NCBI GenBank assembly: GCA_902798915.1
Contig: CADBYM010000021.1
Span: 1-52,002 of the forward strand
DNA from: an uncultured Coriobacteriaceae bacterium
Lineage (GTDB): Bacteria > Actinomycetota > Coriobacteriia > Coriobacteriales > Atopobiaceae
Reading direction: 5' to 3'
DNA: 52,002 nucleotides
Shown: positions 1 to 7,364 of the stretch, piece after piece
Layout: each line of letters starts with the position of its first letter
How positions within the stretch are numbered: position 1 is the first letter of the stretch
Made by a program: the position numbers and the translations under genes
The notes under the pieces: model-generated
What the model was told of the DNA's origin: nothing
Seen by the model: only the letters and a program-made list of their open reading frames with translations
The model's database searches: none

Positions 1-522
1 CGCCTCGCACACGGCTCGTTGCCATCCCTCCCGCCCGTTCGGATAGCTGCTAAAACGCCAGCCTCGAGACATGTGTTCGGCTGACTTCGAGATTCAACCG
101 CAGATCGTAAGCTGCAGAGCATAAGCGCACTCTAACCAGGAAAACACTGGCGAAGGAAAGGACACACGCAAGGCATTGGCGAGCAGGGGAGCTAGCCGCC
201 CCCCTGCACCCCCGGCGAGCGGGGGACAAGTCCCCCGCGCCCCCTTCATAGTCTGTAGTGATGTATCGTGCAAGCCAAAGCACGGCCAGATCAGGGCGCA
301 CACTGCCCTCGTTAGCATCAGTTACGGCCAGGATCAAATCACACAGTCGCGAAGGGGAGTACACAGGGGAATGCCTAGGGTAGCAGTTCGGGTGAAACCC
401 CCGACCGCTCCCATTTGCGGGGAGATCCCGCGGGCTTCGCCCGCGGGGCAGAAGACCGCGCCAAGGCGCAATTAGAGAAAAAGGGGGCTACGCCCCCTAA
501 TCGCTTACGCGATTACCCCCAC
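1..522. other. Gene-poor phage intergenic region with strong hairpins
   Basis: No convincing gene is visible in this half kilobase next to the Zot-like gene. It contains several G/C-rich perfect hairpins: 219-238 (9-bp arms, 2-nt spacer), 427-447 (9-bp arms, 3-nt loop), 482-498 and 498-515. In filamentous phages the main intergenic region carries replication origins and the packaging hairpin, so such a role is inferred here but not shown. A minus-strand reading frame (50-364, GTG start) is open but runs through the 219-238 hairpin and lacks a ribosome binding site. Confidence 0.5.
476..498 (-). terminator. Rho-independent terminator after the Zot-like gene
   Basis: On the minus strand a 7-bp stem (AGGGGGC/GCCCCCT, 3-nt loop) is followed directly by a run of five T residues. 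It starts about 25 bp beyond the stop codon of the Zot-like gene, so it would end the late phage transcript. A second 7-bp hairpin (498-515) sits between it and the gene. Confidence 0.7.
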
Positions 523-1182
523 TCACGCACCAGCAGCCGCGAGCCGATTCCTGGACTTCTTCGCTTCGAGCCGCTCAAACGTAGAGTAACTGTCATAGAG
601 GCCATGTATCTTCTTGCGCGTGACGAAGAACAACACACCAGTACGCTCCTTCAGGCCGTAATACATTGTCACGGCGACAAACAGCCTGCCCAGGCAGAAC
701 AACGAGAGAATGGCGCCACCAATGCCGAAGTTGGCCAGCTTTCTATGCTTCACGTCATACTCAAGCAACGCACGGAATTGCCTATCAATCATCCGGTCAG
801 ACTGCGCTATAAGTATCACCTTATAGCCGTAATGCCTGTGCTGAGAGAAGAATTGCAGCCAGGCCATGCGGTCAGGGTTATTCCACTCCCTCGAGTTAAA
901 AAGCAGTTGCGCCTCATCCACCACGAGCAGAATAGAGTTCTCGCGAAAGCGATGCGTATCCCACCACTTTCGTGCGAACTCCACAAGCCAGTCGGGGTGC
1001 AAGTTCAAATTGGACTTGAAGTGAAAGGCAGCATCGTAATTTCGCACATCATGCCGCAAGTCGAAGTTGGCAATCACGGGCACTGGATTACGCCTGTTCA
1101 GCGCATCGTATATGTCACGCGTAGCATGGTAGCTCTTTCCGCTCCCTGGCGTGCCGCTATACAGATAAATCAAGCTAGTCAC
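523..1182 (-). CDS. Zot/gI-like filamentous phage assembly ATPase
   Basis: 219 aa. The N-terminal P-loop has Walker A GTPGSGKS (about residues 10-17) and a Walker B ILLVVDEAQ (about 84-92), followed by the QHRHYG region typical of zonular occludens toxin (PF05707) proteins. One membrane segment lies at about 150-175 with a short basic C-terminal part. In inoviruses this inner-membrane ATPase (M13 gI/Zot) drives assembly and extrusion of the virion. It overlaps the upstream gVI-like gene by 8 bp, indicating translational coupling, and is last in the late gene block, as in M13. Compared with M13 gI it is short and has little extracytoplasmic C-terminal domain, which fits a host without an outer membrane (inference). 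Confidence 0.9.
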   Translation of the reverse strand: MTSLIYLYSGTPGSGKSYHATRDIYDALNRRNPVPVIANFDLRHDVRNYDAAFHFKSNLNLHPDWLVEFARKWWDTHRFRENSILLVVDEAQLLFNSREWNNPDRMAWLQFFSQHRHYGYKVILIAQSDRMIDRQFRALLEYDVKHRKLANFGIGGAILSLFCLGRLFVAVTMYYGLKERTGVLFFVTRKKIHGLYDSYSTFERLEAKKSRNRLAAAGA

Positions 1183-1507
1183 CCCCAGACAACGGATTTA
1201 CGGTATGACCTATGAGCTTGCGCAATTCCTCCGAACCGTGCACCACATGCAAGACAGCATGCAGCGCCATGTAAATTGTAACGCAAAGCAGCCACAGGCC
1301 CATGAGGTCGCACATGCCCCGCACATTCACAAAGTAGTTGAGCCAACCTAACGCCTGAGCGGGCAGACCCTGCAACGTGACACCCAAAAAGGGGGACAAC
1401 GGAAGAAAGCTAATCAACAAGTCAATCAGCCAAAGCACCGCACCACCAAGCAGATCGTCAGCAGACGTGCCCAACCAAGCAAGCACGCCGCCCAAGGCAT
1501 CAAGCAT
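1175..1507 (-). CDS. Inovirus gVI-like small membrane protein
   Basis: 110 aa from ATG at 1507; a GTG at 1516 is an alternative start. A GGGGG motif lies about 9 nt upstream of the ATG. The protein is very hydrophobic, with two or three membrane segments (around residues 20-40, 45-62 and 65-88) and a short basic C-terminus. It overlaps the end of the large adsorption-type gene by 8 bp and the start of the Zot-like gene by 8 bp. Its position between gIII-like and gI-like genes is where filamentous phages encode the minor tip protein pVI. No motif proves this, so the call rests on size, topology and gene order. Confidence 0.6.
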   Translation of the reverse strand: MLDALGGVLAWLGTSADDLLGGAVLWLIDLLISFLPLSPFLGVTLQGLPAQALGWLNYFVNVRGMCDLMGLWLLCVTIYMALHAVLHVVHGSEELRKLIGHTVNPLSGGD

Positions 1508-3710
1508 CAAGACCACCCCCGGAACCTAGCAGCGAACGAGTACGCAAAACCAAACCAAACGCAAACATGAAAAGAGTAGCGGAACGCGTGACAACTGCCA
1601 CAGACTCCCAGATGCTAAGGTCTATGGTCATCTCCGCATCGGTCGTGAGCACGGGAAGCGTGAAAACAGGCGCGACCGGCTCAGCCTGCAGCAAGCCAAG
1701 CAAATATGCAACGTCCCACGGAAGGCTAAAGGGGAAGTGCCGCCCCAACTCGCCGAGCTTATCCCCAATCTGAACGCCCACGTCAGAATCGTCACCACCC
1801 GCAACCGGGCCAGGTCTAGGAACCTCCGGTACGTCCACCACCACGTCACTGCCAGATGGCCACTCACGACCCAGCAAATCGTCAAAATCTCTAAGCAAAT
1901 CCCGCAGATATCCGTTGGCAGTCTGGACACCAGAAGAGATCGCAGCCAGAACGGCCGTATAGTCACCAGGGGAATAACCAGGTGATGTGACGTTGACGTT
2001 CAGATCCAAACCGCGTATATCCTCATCAATCCTGTTGAGCCACCTCAAAAGGGCAGACGGGTCAAAGGTGCCGTCTGAAATCACACCAGAAAGCCAAACA
2101 AACAAACTTCGAAGATAGCTCTCCAAATCATTCAAAAGTATGGAGGCATCCTTATACAAACCGCTACGCAACCAGCGAGACCAATCAGCAAGCGCACGCG
2201 TGACATGCAAGCAGTGAGTATTCAAGTCAGACTCCAACGCGTTGGCAAACAGTGCGAAATCAACATGAAAATTACGAAGCTCCTGCAATATCGCACGAAG
2301 CCACGGCGTATAGTCAGATGGATCAGTGCCCACAGGATCATAAACAACTATAGGCATCCAAGGAGTAGGCAATTCCGGCACATATGGCTCACTCACAGGC
2401 ACCTCAGGCTCGACAGGCGCAGGCGGGTCAGGCTCAGGAACGATACCACTTTCAGAACCAGAACCGCCATCATCAGGCCAGTTATTCGTCAGAGGTGGTG
2501 CAGGAGGACCAATAAGACCCAAACTAGTAATCGACCCCATGCGCGAGGATATACTACTAGTGCTCTTAAAGTCAGATTGTTTTATGGAATCACCACTGCG
2601 ATACACAAGAGTATTAGTAGCTGAATCATAGACGAAGTACCACTCTTTATGCACATACTGTATGGTCTGAGCCGAAAAACTGACAGCATAGTGACAATTG
2701 AACACGTGGGTTTGCGCCACGGTCACGGTATACGTCGTATACTCCCATTGCCCCTTCGGCAGTAGATAGACGTATACCTGCAATCCATTATCGGGATATA
2801 TACGCCAGACCACATCGTATAAGGTTGAATCAACCTCGGACAGATAGCCCAGCGCAGTATCGGGCACGCTAACGTTAATCAACTCAGGTAGCTTGTCCCT
2901 ATCGCTATAGACCCTATCCCAATCATTCTTCCAGCTAACAAGGTTAAGCCGCCAGAAGTTTTGCTGACCCCCGATATCGTCAAACGTCAGACCAGCACCT
3001 TGAGCATTGGTGTAGTTGCAACGAGCTTTAATGATATTGCCATCGGTGCTAACACCACCACCGCCGAGCGAGCCGCCGCCATATATAACCAGGTAATCTT
3101 CACGCGCCGAAGCAATCTCTCGTTGGCTAGTCTCAACAGCCCAAGTGTGACCAAAGCCACCGTTGAGCGAGACCATATTAGACTGGAAGAGCGAATCGCC
3201 CCACCAACCGGGAAAACTATGATAGGTCGTGCCAGTCGAACCCACGGCAAAAAACTTGGATGCCAGGTCGTAAAAGGCTCCACCAGAACCATCATTAGAC
3301 AATCTAGCCAATTGCTCGTTAGACAGCTGTATTTTGTCAGACTTACGCCCTATAACGGCAAGTGCCGCATCATAAGGATTGCCGACGTTAATAACTACAT
3401 AGCCCTTATCATTCTCTGTCAGCCCGGTAACAAACGGACCGTCAACCGTGGCCCAAGACTCACTAGCATATGCAACCTCTGGGCTTAGGACAAAGACGAC
3501 TATGAGCATCAAAGCTAATGTCGCGAACCTCCACCCATAGGCCCGGAAGCAGATCTGAAGCCACCGCTCAGAGCCTTTGGTATGAGACGAAGCCAGATCG
3601 GCAACCGCTCCCATGCCTCCCGCCGAGCATTCGCGGCCTTCCGCTCGTCGCGCACCTTCGCACTGTAAGAAACGTAACTCGTATGCCTTGCCATGTTCGC
3701 CCCCTAACAC
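1500..3710 (-). CDS. Inovirus gIII-like adsorption/minor coat protein
   Basis: 736 aa from GTG 3710, which has a GGAGGT 6 nt upstream. The hydrophobic signal segment lies around residues 62-80 and ends in AYA before SESW. Because this segment begins upstream of ATG 3509, that later ATG would leave too short a signal, so an upstream start is preferred; ATG 3614 is another option. The mature part has an N-terminal globular region rich in Gly, Ser and Tyr, a Pro/Glu/Asp linker (about 425-460), a second domain and a C-terminal membrane segment (about 705-727). This N-domain, linker, C-anchor layout matches M13 pIII, which binds the receptor. It lies after the central terminator, like gIII. There is no sequence motif proving receptor binding. 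Confidence 0.7.
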   Translation of the reverse strand: MLGGEHGKAYELRFLQCEGARRAEGRECSAGGMGAVADLASSHTKGSERWLQICFRAYGWRFATLALMLIVVFVLSPEVAYASESWATVDGPFVTGLTENDKGYVVINVGNPYDAALAVIGRKSDKIQLSNEQLARLSNDGSGGAFYDLASKFFAVGSTGTTYHSFPGWWGDSLFQSNMVSLNGGFGHTWAVETSQREIASAREDYLVIYGGGSLGGGGVSTDGNIIKARCNYTNAQGAGLTFDDIGGQQNFWRLNLVSWKNDWDRVYSDRDKLPELINVSVPDTALGYLSEVDSTLYDVVWRIYPDNGLQVYVYLLPKGQWEYTTYTVTVAQTHVFNCHYAVSFSAQTIQYVHKEWYFVYDSATNTLVYRSGDSIKQSDFKSTSSISSRMGSITSLGLIGPPAPPLTNNWPDDGGSGSESGIVPEPDPPAPVEPEVPVSEPYVPELPTPWMPIVVYDPVGTDPSDYTPWLRAILQELRNFHVDFALFANALESDLNTHCLHVTRALADWSRWLRSGLYKDASILLNDLESYLRSLFVWLSGVISDGTFDPSALLRWLNRIDEDIRGLDLNVNVTSPGYSPGDYTAVLAAISSGVQTANGYLRDLLRDFDDLLGREWPSGSDVVVDVPEVPRPGPVAGGDDSDVGVQIGDKLGELGRHFPFSLPWDVAYLLGLLQAEPVAPVFTLPVLTTDAEMTIDLSIWESVAVVTRSATLFMFAFGLVLRTRSLLGSGGGLDA
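3515..3694 (-). CDS. Small basic ORF overlapping the gIII-like 5' end
   Basis: 59 aa from ATG 3694, with GGGGG 5 nt upstream and a stop at 3515-3517. It is very basic (about 12 Arg/Lys in the first 40 residues) and its third codon positions in the first half look more coding-like than the overlapping frame of the large gene. Either it is a genuine overlapping phage gene between the central terminator and the adsorption gene, or the large gene simply starts at GTG 3710 and this is a chance ORF. The function is unknown. Confidence 0.35.
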   Translation of the reverse strand: MARHTSYVSYSAKVRDERKAANARREAWERLPIWLRLIPKALSGGFRSASGPMGGGSRH

Positions 3711-3740
3711 GTCTACACCTCCAATCTACCACATAAACGG

Positions 3741-3775
3741 AAAAGCCCGCAGCCCCACGTATGGGCCACGGGCTC
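3741..3775 (-). terminator. Central terminator between coat and adsorption genes
   Basis: On the minus strand AGCCCG pairs with CGGGCT, with an additional inner GCCC/GGGC pairing, and the stem is followed by TTTTCC. It lies about 140 bp beyond the coat-protein stop and just before the GGAGGT of the next gene. Filamentous phages place a terminator exactly between gVIII and gIII to keep coat-protein transcripts abundant. The intervening 3776-3917 is extremely G/C rich with further inverted repeats. Confidence 0.65.
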
Positions 3776-3917
3776 GAAGCGGAGAGAATGCGAGCACCCC
3801 CGCCAGCGTCCCGCGCGGCGGGGCCCCCCGCAGGGCGGCACCCCCGCCGCGCACGCCACCGGCGGGGATGCTCGGACACTCTCCACGGGGCGCACTTGCC
3901 CAGACGAGAGGGCAGGG

Positions 3918-4079
3918 CTATCCGTTGATGAAGCGGCGAATGACGCTCCAGCCGGTCGTAAGAGCGATAACCGCAGCGGCAACGGGCATAACCTGCGGCA
4001 GACCCGCAGCGATAAGCGAGAGCGCGTTAGTGCTCATGCTCGTCACGGCAGAAGTAAAAGCGGTGGTGATGGCCTCCAT
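3918..4079 (-). CDS. Major coat protein, inovirus gVIII-like
   Basis: 53 aa, shorter than usual ORF cut-offs. ATG 4079 has GGGAGG 6 nt upstream. The sequence begins MEAITTAFTSAVTS, has a small-residue-rich hydrophobic helix (LIAAGLPQVMPVAAAVIALTT) and ends in a basic tail (SVIRRFING). A mildly acidic N-terminus, one membrane helix and a positively charged C-terminus facing DNA is the signature of pVIII. No cleavable signal peptide is evident, so it may be inserted directly. It precedes the central terminator, consistent with high expression. Identification rests on size, charge pattern and position. Confidence 0.8.
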   Translation of the reverse strand: MEAITTAFTSAVTSMSTNALSLIAAGLPQVMPVAAAVIALTTGWSVIRRFING

Positions 4080-4113
4080 GCTAACCTCCCCTCAGAAATA
4101 GAAGCTACAGACC

Positions 4114-4620
4114 CTATCTAGCACGGACAAGCCCGAAGAATCTAACCATAGACTCCCAAGCAAGCCCGATAAGGTAGGCAACGAAACCGGCAGCGATACC
4201 CCAAAGAAAGGGCGTGAAATACCCAGAAGCATACTCAGCGGCACCCTCAGGCAGATACTCGAAAAGAGCTTCTGCAGAAGTCTGTTTCAAATCCATTTCG
4301 TCATTCCCCTGCACAGAAAGCACCGCAGAAAGCCGCCTCTCAGTCGCACTCAACGCCGCATCGACAGTACCGACTGTACGCAAGTCAACCGCATCCGCTA
4401 TCTCGTCCACCGAGGGGAAGCCGGGAGAGGTGGGAAAACCCGGCTCCACGTCCTCGGCGTCAGAAACCACTAACGAACCATCATCCTTCGAATCAGCCTC
4501 AGCACCTTGCGAACTCTCCACGACCAAAGGCTCAGTCGATGAGCCATCCCGTTCACCCTCATCACCGGCACCACCAGCCAAAGAATCCACGTCCAGAACG
4601 TCAATCGAATCAGCGTCCAC
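4114..4620 (-). CDS. Acidic phage protein with C-terminal membrane anchor
   Basis: 168 aa from GTG 4620, preceded by GGGGGG and overlapping the stop of the upstream 44-aa gene by 11 bp. An ATG at 4695 (193 aa) is the alternative but would overlap that gene by 86 bp. Residues 1-110 are highly acidic, rich in Asp, Ser and Glu; the C-terminal third has one membrane helix (FLWGIAAGFVAYLIGLAWE) and ends in a basic stretch (RFFGLVRAR). It sits between the tiny membrane genes and the major coat gene, a position used by minor structural proteins. It has no recognisable family. Confidence 0.6.
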   Translation of the reverse strand: MDADSIDVLDVDSLAGGAGDEGERDGSSTEPLVVESSQGAEADSKDDGSLVVSDAEDVEPGFPTSPGFPSVDEIADAVDLRTVGTVDAALSATERRLSAVLSVQGNDEMDLKQTSAEALFEYLPEGAAEYASGYFTPFLWGIAAGFVAYLIGLAWESMVRFFGLVRAR

Positions 4621-4744
4621 CCCAGACCCCCCAGCGTCTCGTGATGATAGCGACGAAGAGCAGCCCAGCAATGAAAGCAAGGACTCCCAAAACATAGCAA
4701 GACACGCAGCACAGGAAACTCAGGAGAGCAACGACACTGGACAT
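4610..4744 (-). CDS. Tiny phage membrane protein (gVII/gIX-like position)
   Basis: 44 aa from ATG 4744; GGGTGA lies 5 nt upstream and the start follows the previous stop by one base. It is almost entirely one membrane helix (SSVVALLSFLCCVSCYV and onward) with a basic end (TRRWGVWGGR). In M13 the 32-33 aa proteins pVII and pIX occupy this place between gV and gVIII and form the tip where assembly begins. The role is inferred from size and order only. Confidence 0.6.
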   Translation of the reverse strand: MSSVVALLSFLCCVSCYVLGVLAFIAGLLFVAIITRRWGVWGGR

Positions 4745-4745
4745 G

Positions 4746-4925
4746 CTAGTCACCCAAGCCGTCAACAAATTCAGAAGTAGTGACAACGGGCGCGTCATGC
4801 GAGAGGTCTCGAACGACGCGACCAAGAACAGTAACGGTCTTACGCAGGTTACCGCACCGCAGCAAAATAACAACCGTAAGGACGGTATCGAGAATCACGA
4901 GAAGGAGAAGGAAGACACCCAGCAT
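4746..4925 (-). CDS. Small phage membrane protein (gVII/gIX-like position)
   Basis: 59 aa from ATG 4925, with GGGG about 8 nt upstream; the frame stays open upstream but would overlap the gV-like gene. An N-terminal membrane helix (LGVFLLLLVILDTVLTVVILL) is followed by a basic stretch (RCGNLRK) and an acidic tail. It starts 14 bp beyond the stop of the gV-like gene. With the next gene it forms a pair of small single-span proteins, as expected for phage tip proteins. No family is recognised. Confidence 0.55.
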   Translation of the reverse strand: MLGVFLLLLVILDTVLTVVILLRCGNLRKTVTVLGRVVRDLSHDAPVVTTSEFVDGLGD

Positions 4926-4938
4926 AACCAGCACCCCG

Positions 4939-5235
4939 CTACGAAACGACGCCGTCAGCGTCAACCAAGAGCATCGGGACGCCGCGAAGCTGCACATAAG
5001 AGTTTCCATCATTGCGAGCGACGGCCCGAATATCGACCTTTAGTATGTCGCCCTTTTGCAGGCTTAGGCCGTATACCTCGCCCTGCAAATCTTGGGGTAC
5101 GCTAATCTCAAGATGATTGCTGTCACTGTCTTCCAAAACGAGCGACATCCAAGATTTCTTCGAATCCCGGCCGACGCCAGTACGCATAGCGCGAAATTCG
5201 ACACTTTCAAGCGAACAGTTAAGCACAAATGCCAT
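4939..5235 (-). CDS. Putative ssDNA-binding protein (gV-like)
   Basis: 98 aa; AAAGGGG lies 9 nt before ATG 5235. The protein is predicted to be rich in beta strands with alternating hydrophobic residues (for example LEISVPQDL, YVQLRGVPMLL), as in small OB-fold proteins, and has no membrane segment. In filamentous phages the gene between the replication initiator and the tip-protein genes encodes the ssDNA-binding protein that coats new genomes. The assignment rests on position, size and fold-like pattern; no diagnostic motif is seen. Confidence 0.5.
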   Translation of the reverse strand: MAFVLNCSLESVEFRAMRTGVGRDSKKSWMSLVLEDSDSNHLEISVPQDLQGEVYGLSLQKGDILKVDIRAVARNDGNSYVQLRGVPMLLVDADGVVS

Positions 5236-5286
5236 TGCAACGCCCCTTTCTGCTTAGTCAGTTATTCGGGCTAAATACATTGTGGC

Positions 5287-5316
5287 AAAAAAAGCGCGAC
5301 CCATAAGGCCGCGCTA
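5287..5316 (-). terminator. Terminator upstream of the gV-like gene
   Basis: On the minus strand AGCGCG pairs with CGCGCT across an 11-nt loop, followed by seven T residues. It is placed after the 98-aa gene at 5351-5647 and before the gV-like gene, which therefore probably has its own promoter. Confidence 0.7.
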
Positions 5317-5350
5317 TACCATCAGTCTAGTAATGCATTGTTGGTATGAA

Positions 5351-5647
5351 TCAACACGAAATCGACACACGCAAAAAACCCGCGCGACGCACGAGCCACA
5401 ACGCATCTGCCAGAGCGTCAACCTTGGCATAGGCCGCATCAAGTGAGCTCAAGTCATATACTCCCCATGCACAAAGCTCGGCCCCGCCATACTCACAGAC
5501 ATATGCCCCACGCGCATAGCGCACAGTGCAAGGATTGCCCACGGAGTAGTCGTAACGGCAGCCGTGTATCTGGTTAACAATCGCAATACGATTTAAAAGT
5601 TTATCATGAGTGCGCGACCAGCGGCACATCTCGCCATAACCTAACAT
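5351..5647 (-). CDS. Small phage protein of unknown function
   Basis: 98 aa from ATG 5647; an in-frame ATG at 5629 is possible. It is Cys- and Tyr-rich (motifs CRYDYS, YVCEYGG) and soluble. It lies between the replication gene, from which it is separated by a terminator hairpin, and the gV-like gene, from which it is separated by another terminator. That isolation suggests its own promoter. No function is recognised. Confidence 0.5.
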   Translation of the reverse strand: MLGYGEMCRWSRTHDKLLNRIAIVNQIHGCRYDYSVGNPCTVRYARGAYVCEYGGAELCAWGVYDLSSLDAAYAKVDALADALWLVRRAGFLRVSISC

Positions 5648-5703
5648 GTATAATCACCGTTGACCCTCTTAGCCGAAACGTGGCGGATACGAACAACGAA
5701 CAA

Positions 5704-5731
5704 GCACCGCCCTGTAGCATGTGGGCGGTGC
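5704..5731 (-). terminator. Terminator after the phage rep gene
   Basis: A 9-bp perfect stem (GCACCGCCC/GGGCGGTGC) with a 10-nt loop is followed on the minus strand by the T-rich TTGTTCGTT. It lies 20 bp after the rep stop codon. Confidence 0.65.
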
Positions 5732-5750
5732 AAAAATCCGGGTGAAAACG

Positions 5751-6512
5751 CTAATCCGAAGTCTCTACCCGTGCGACGCTTTCAGATTGTTTAGCCTTCT
5801 TAGCCGCAGCCTTGTCGGCCAGATCCTGCCGGCAAGCGTTGAAGTACGCGGCAAAGTACGACGCGCGGCCAGTGACGCAATTGATATAGTCGAGATTCTT
5901 ACCGTTGAAGGCCCAGCGCACGAGCACGGCATAAGACTTTATGCCCTTCTTCTGCACGAACGCCTGGACGTCACAAAGCGTCTTGAGCTTGCTGTTAACG
6001 TCGTTCTTGACCAGGCAAGACAGATCAACGCCTCCAAGGCCGACTACATCAAAGGCGCTATACTCCGCCTTGTCGGGCTGATCTAGGTGCGCGAAGTATC
6101 TCATCATCGATTCTACGTGCTCCACCTTCTCCCACTTCTGCGCACGGAAGCAGGGGAGAGCATGCCCAAAGGCGTCTGCCATAAGCTGTTCGCAATACGA
6201 CGCAGTGCGCGCGCCCTTGAATCGCAACATGATATGCACGTGCGCCTTCTTGGCTGCGCCCACCTTGGGAATGCGTACGACTGCATCCTCCGCGACGTCA
6301 CCGGTGTCAGGGTCAATGTGCGCACGACACCACTTGCGTACGTCCTCAGGAGTATACGAATCTCTATCGTGCAACGGGGATACGACACACTCAATGTGCA
6401 TGCCGTCGAGCACGGCCAGCAAATCGCCATAGCCCATCCCGATGTGCTCCAAGTCCTCGATCCAGCAGAGCACGGCAACGTTACGGGCCTTGTCACCAAC
6501 GAGCCTAGACAT
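5751..6512 (-). CDS. Rep_2-type rolling-circle replication initiator
   Basis: 253 aa from ATG 6512 with GGGAG 8 nt upstream; a TTG at 6527 is in frame. It shows the HUH endonuclease motif HVHIML (His91 and His93) and, further on, MRYFAHLDQPDKAEY, which matches the conserved RY-x-x-H motif of Rep_2 (PF01719) plasmid and phage initiators; the nicking tyrosine is probably Tyr139 or Tyr151. It would nick the double-strand origin to start rolling-circle replication of the phage, the role of gII in M13, although it belongs to a plasmid-type family. It is the most upstream of the recognisable replication and structural genes and ends at a terminator. Confidence 0.85.
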   Translation of the reverse strand: MSRLVGDKARNVAVLCWIEDLEHIGMGYGDLLAVLDGMHIECVVSPLHDRDSYTPEDVRKWCRAHIDPDTGDVAEDAVVRIPKVGAAKKAHVHIMLRFKGARTASYCEQLMADAFGHALPCFRAQKWEKVEHVESMMRYFAHLDQPDKAEYSAFDVVGLGGVDLSCLVKNDVNSKLKTLCDVQAFVQKKGIKSYAVLVRWAFNGKNLDYINCVTGRASYFAAYFNACRQDLADKAAAKKAKQSESVARVETSD

Positions 6513-6765
6513 TGCAACCACTCCCAACCAAATAGTATGTAAGCCACTGATACGAATAGACGCTATAGCGCCTGAGTATGGAAAAGACTAACTCCGAATT
6601 GCTAACGCCCGTGACGCCGAGAACGCTAAGGTAATGGGTCGGTCTGTCCAGATCGGCACCAACAGGCATGCAGAAGTACAGCACGACGCCCTGCCTGCCA
6701 ATATCTGCACCGTTCACCGGATGCATGGAGCAGACGGCGAAGATGCTAACCATGTCACTCAGCAT
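6505..6765 (-). CDS. Small phage protein, translationally coupled
   Basis: 86 aa from ATG 6765; the start overlaps the previous stop codon (ATGCTGA), and its own stop overlaps the rep start by 8 bp. It has Cys and aromatic residues, ending YSYQWLTYYLVGSGCNV, and no clear membrane helix. The tight coupling on both sides suggests it is a real member of the replication operon. The function is unknown. A GTG at 6801 would lengthen it but lacks a ribosome binding site. Confidence 0.5.
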   Translation of the reverse strand: MLSDMVSIFAVCSMHPVNGADIGRQGVVLYFCMPVGADLDRPTHYLSVLGVTGVSNSELVFSILRRYSVYSYQWLTYYLVGSGCNV

Positions 6766-7088
6766 GTAGGAACCAGAGACAAAACATCGTGCTCGTGACA
6801 CAAGAGCGATGCTGGCGAAGCATGAGAAGAGTAGATATCGCAGGGCCAGACGCGCAGAACGTAGCCAGACACGTCAACGCCTACAAGACGCAGAGCGTCA
6901 ATCAGACCGAGCGCGGCACGAAGGGCGCTGGAATAGGAAGGAAAGCGCCCGCGCAGAAAGTAGTGCGGCGCACGCGAATCGTAAACCCGCGCATCGTCGC
7001 AGGGAACGCGACAGGAACCGTCATTGAAACGGCCAACCTCGCAGGAGTCACAAGGACACGATAAAGAGACGGAGAGAAGAACGCACAT
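6759..7088 (-). CDS. Small Cys-rich phage protein
   Basis: 109 aa from ATG 7088, with a consensus GGAGGT 6 nt upstream. The N-terminus MCVLLSVSLSCPCDSC is followed by a central segment rich in Arg, Tyr and Asp, and further Cys residues occur throughout (about nine in total), so metal binding or disulphides are possible. It heads the coupled series leading to rep. No family is recognised. Confidence 0.55.
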   Translation of the reverse strand: MCVLLSVSLSCPCDSCEVGRFNDGSCRVPCDDARVYDSRAPHYFLRGRFPSYSSALRAALGLIDALRLVGVDVSGYVLRVWPCDIYSSHASPASLLCHEHDVLSLVPTC

Positions 7089-7364
7089 GATAGTACCTCC
7101 TGATAGATGCCAAGGGAAAAACAACGCTCCTGCACCACAAGTACAGCTCGTAACGCACTGCAACGGCTATGAAAGGGGAGTGAGGAGCATGGGCACGAGC
7201 TGGTGACGTGCCTTGTGGGGCTGCAAGCCGATGGAGGCGACCGCCCCCCATATGCGCCGCTGGCGCATGCCTTCGGCGAGCGATGACAGGGGCGTGCCGC
7301 CCCTGTACCCCTGCTTGACTCGCAATGCGAGCCGTCTGCAGGGGCAAAGGTGAACCCGCGCACT
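7089..7364. other. Gap with GC hairpins inside the prophage
   Basis: No supported gene. It contains a perfect 9-bp hairpin at 7286-7306 (ACAGGGGCG/CGCCCCTGT, 3-nt loop) similar in design to those in 1-522, plus shorter GC inverted repeats near 7250. It may hold a promoter for the rep operon or a replication origin (inference). Confidence 0.4.

Noticed and set aside
50..364. A 104-aa minus-strand ORF in the phage intergenic region
   Set aside because: Starts with GTG without a ribosome binding site and runs through a perfect GC hairpin.
1..520. A left copy of the dif-like site
   Set aside because: Only an 8-bp match (CGCGATTA) to the right-hand site was found, too short to support an attachment site.
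415..1215. A 266-aa plus-strand open frame
   Set aside because: It is the antisense shadow of the Zot-like gene, which has clear Walker motifs on the other strand.
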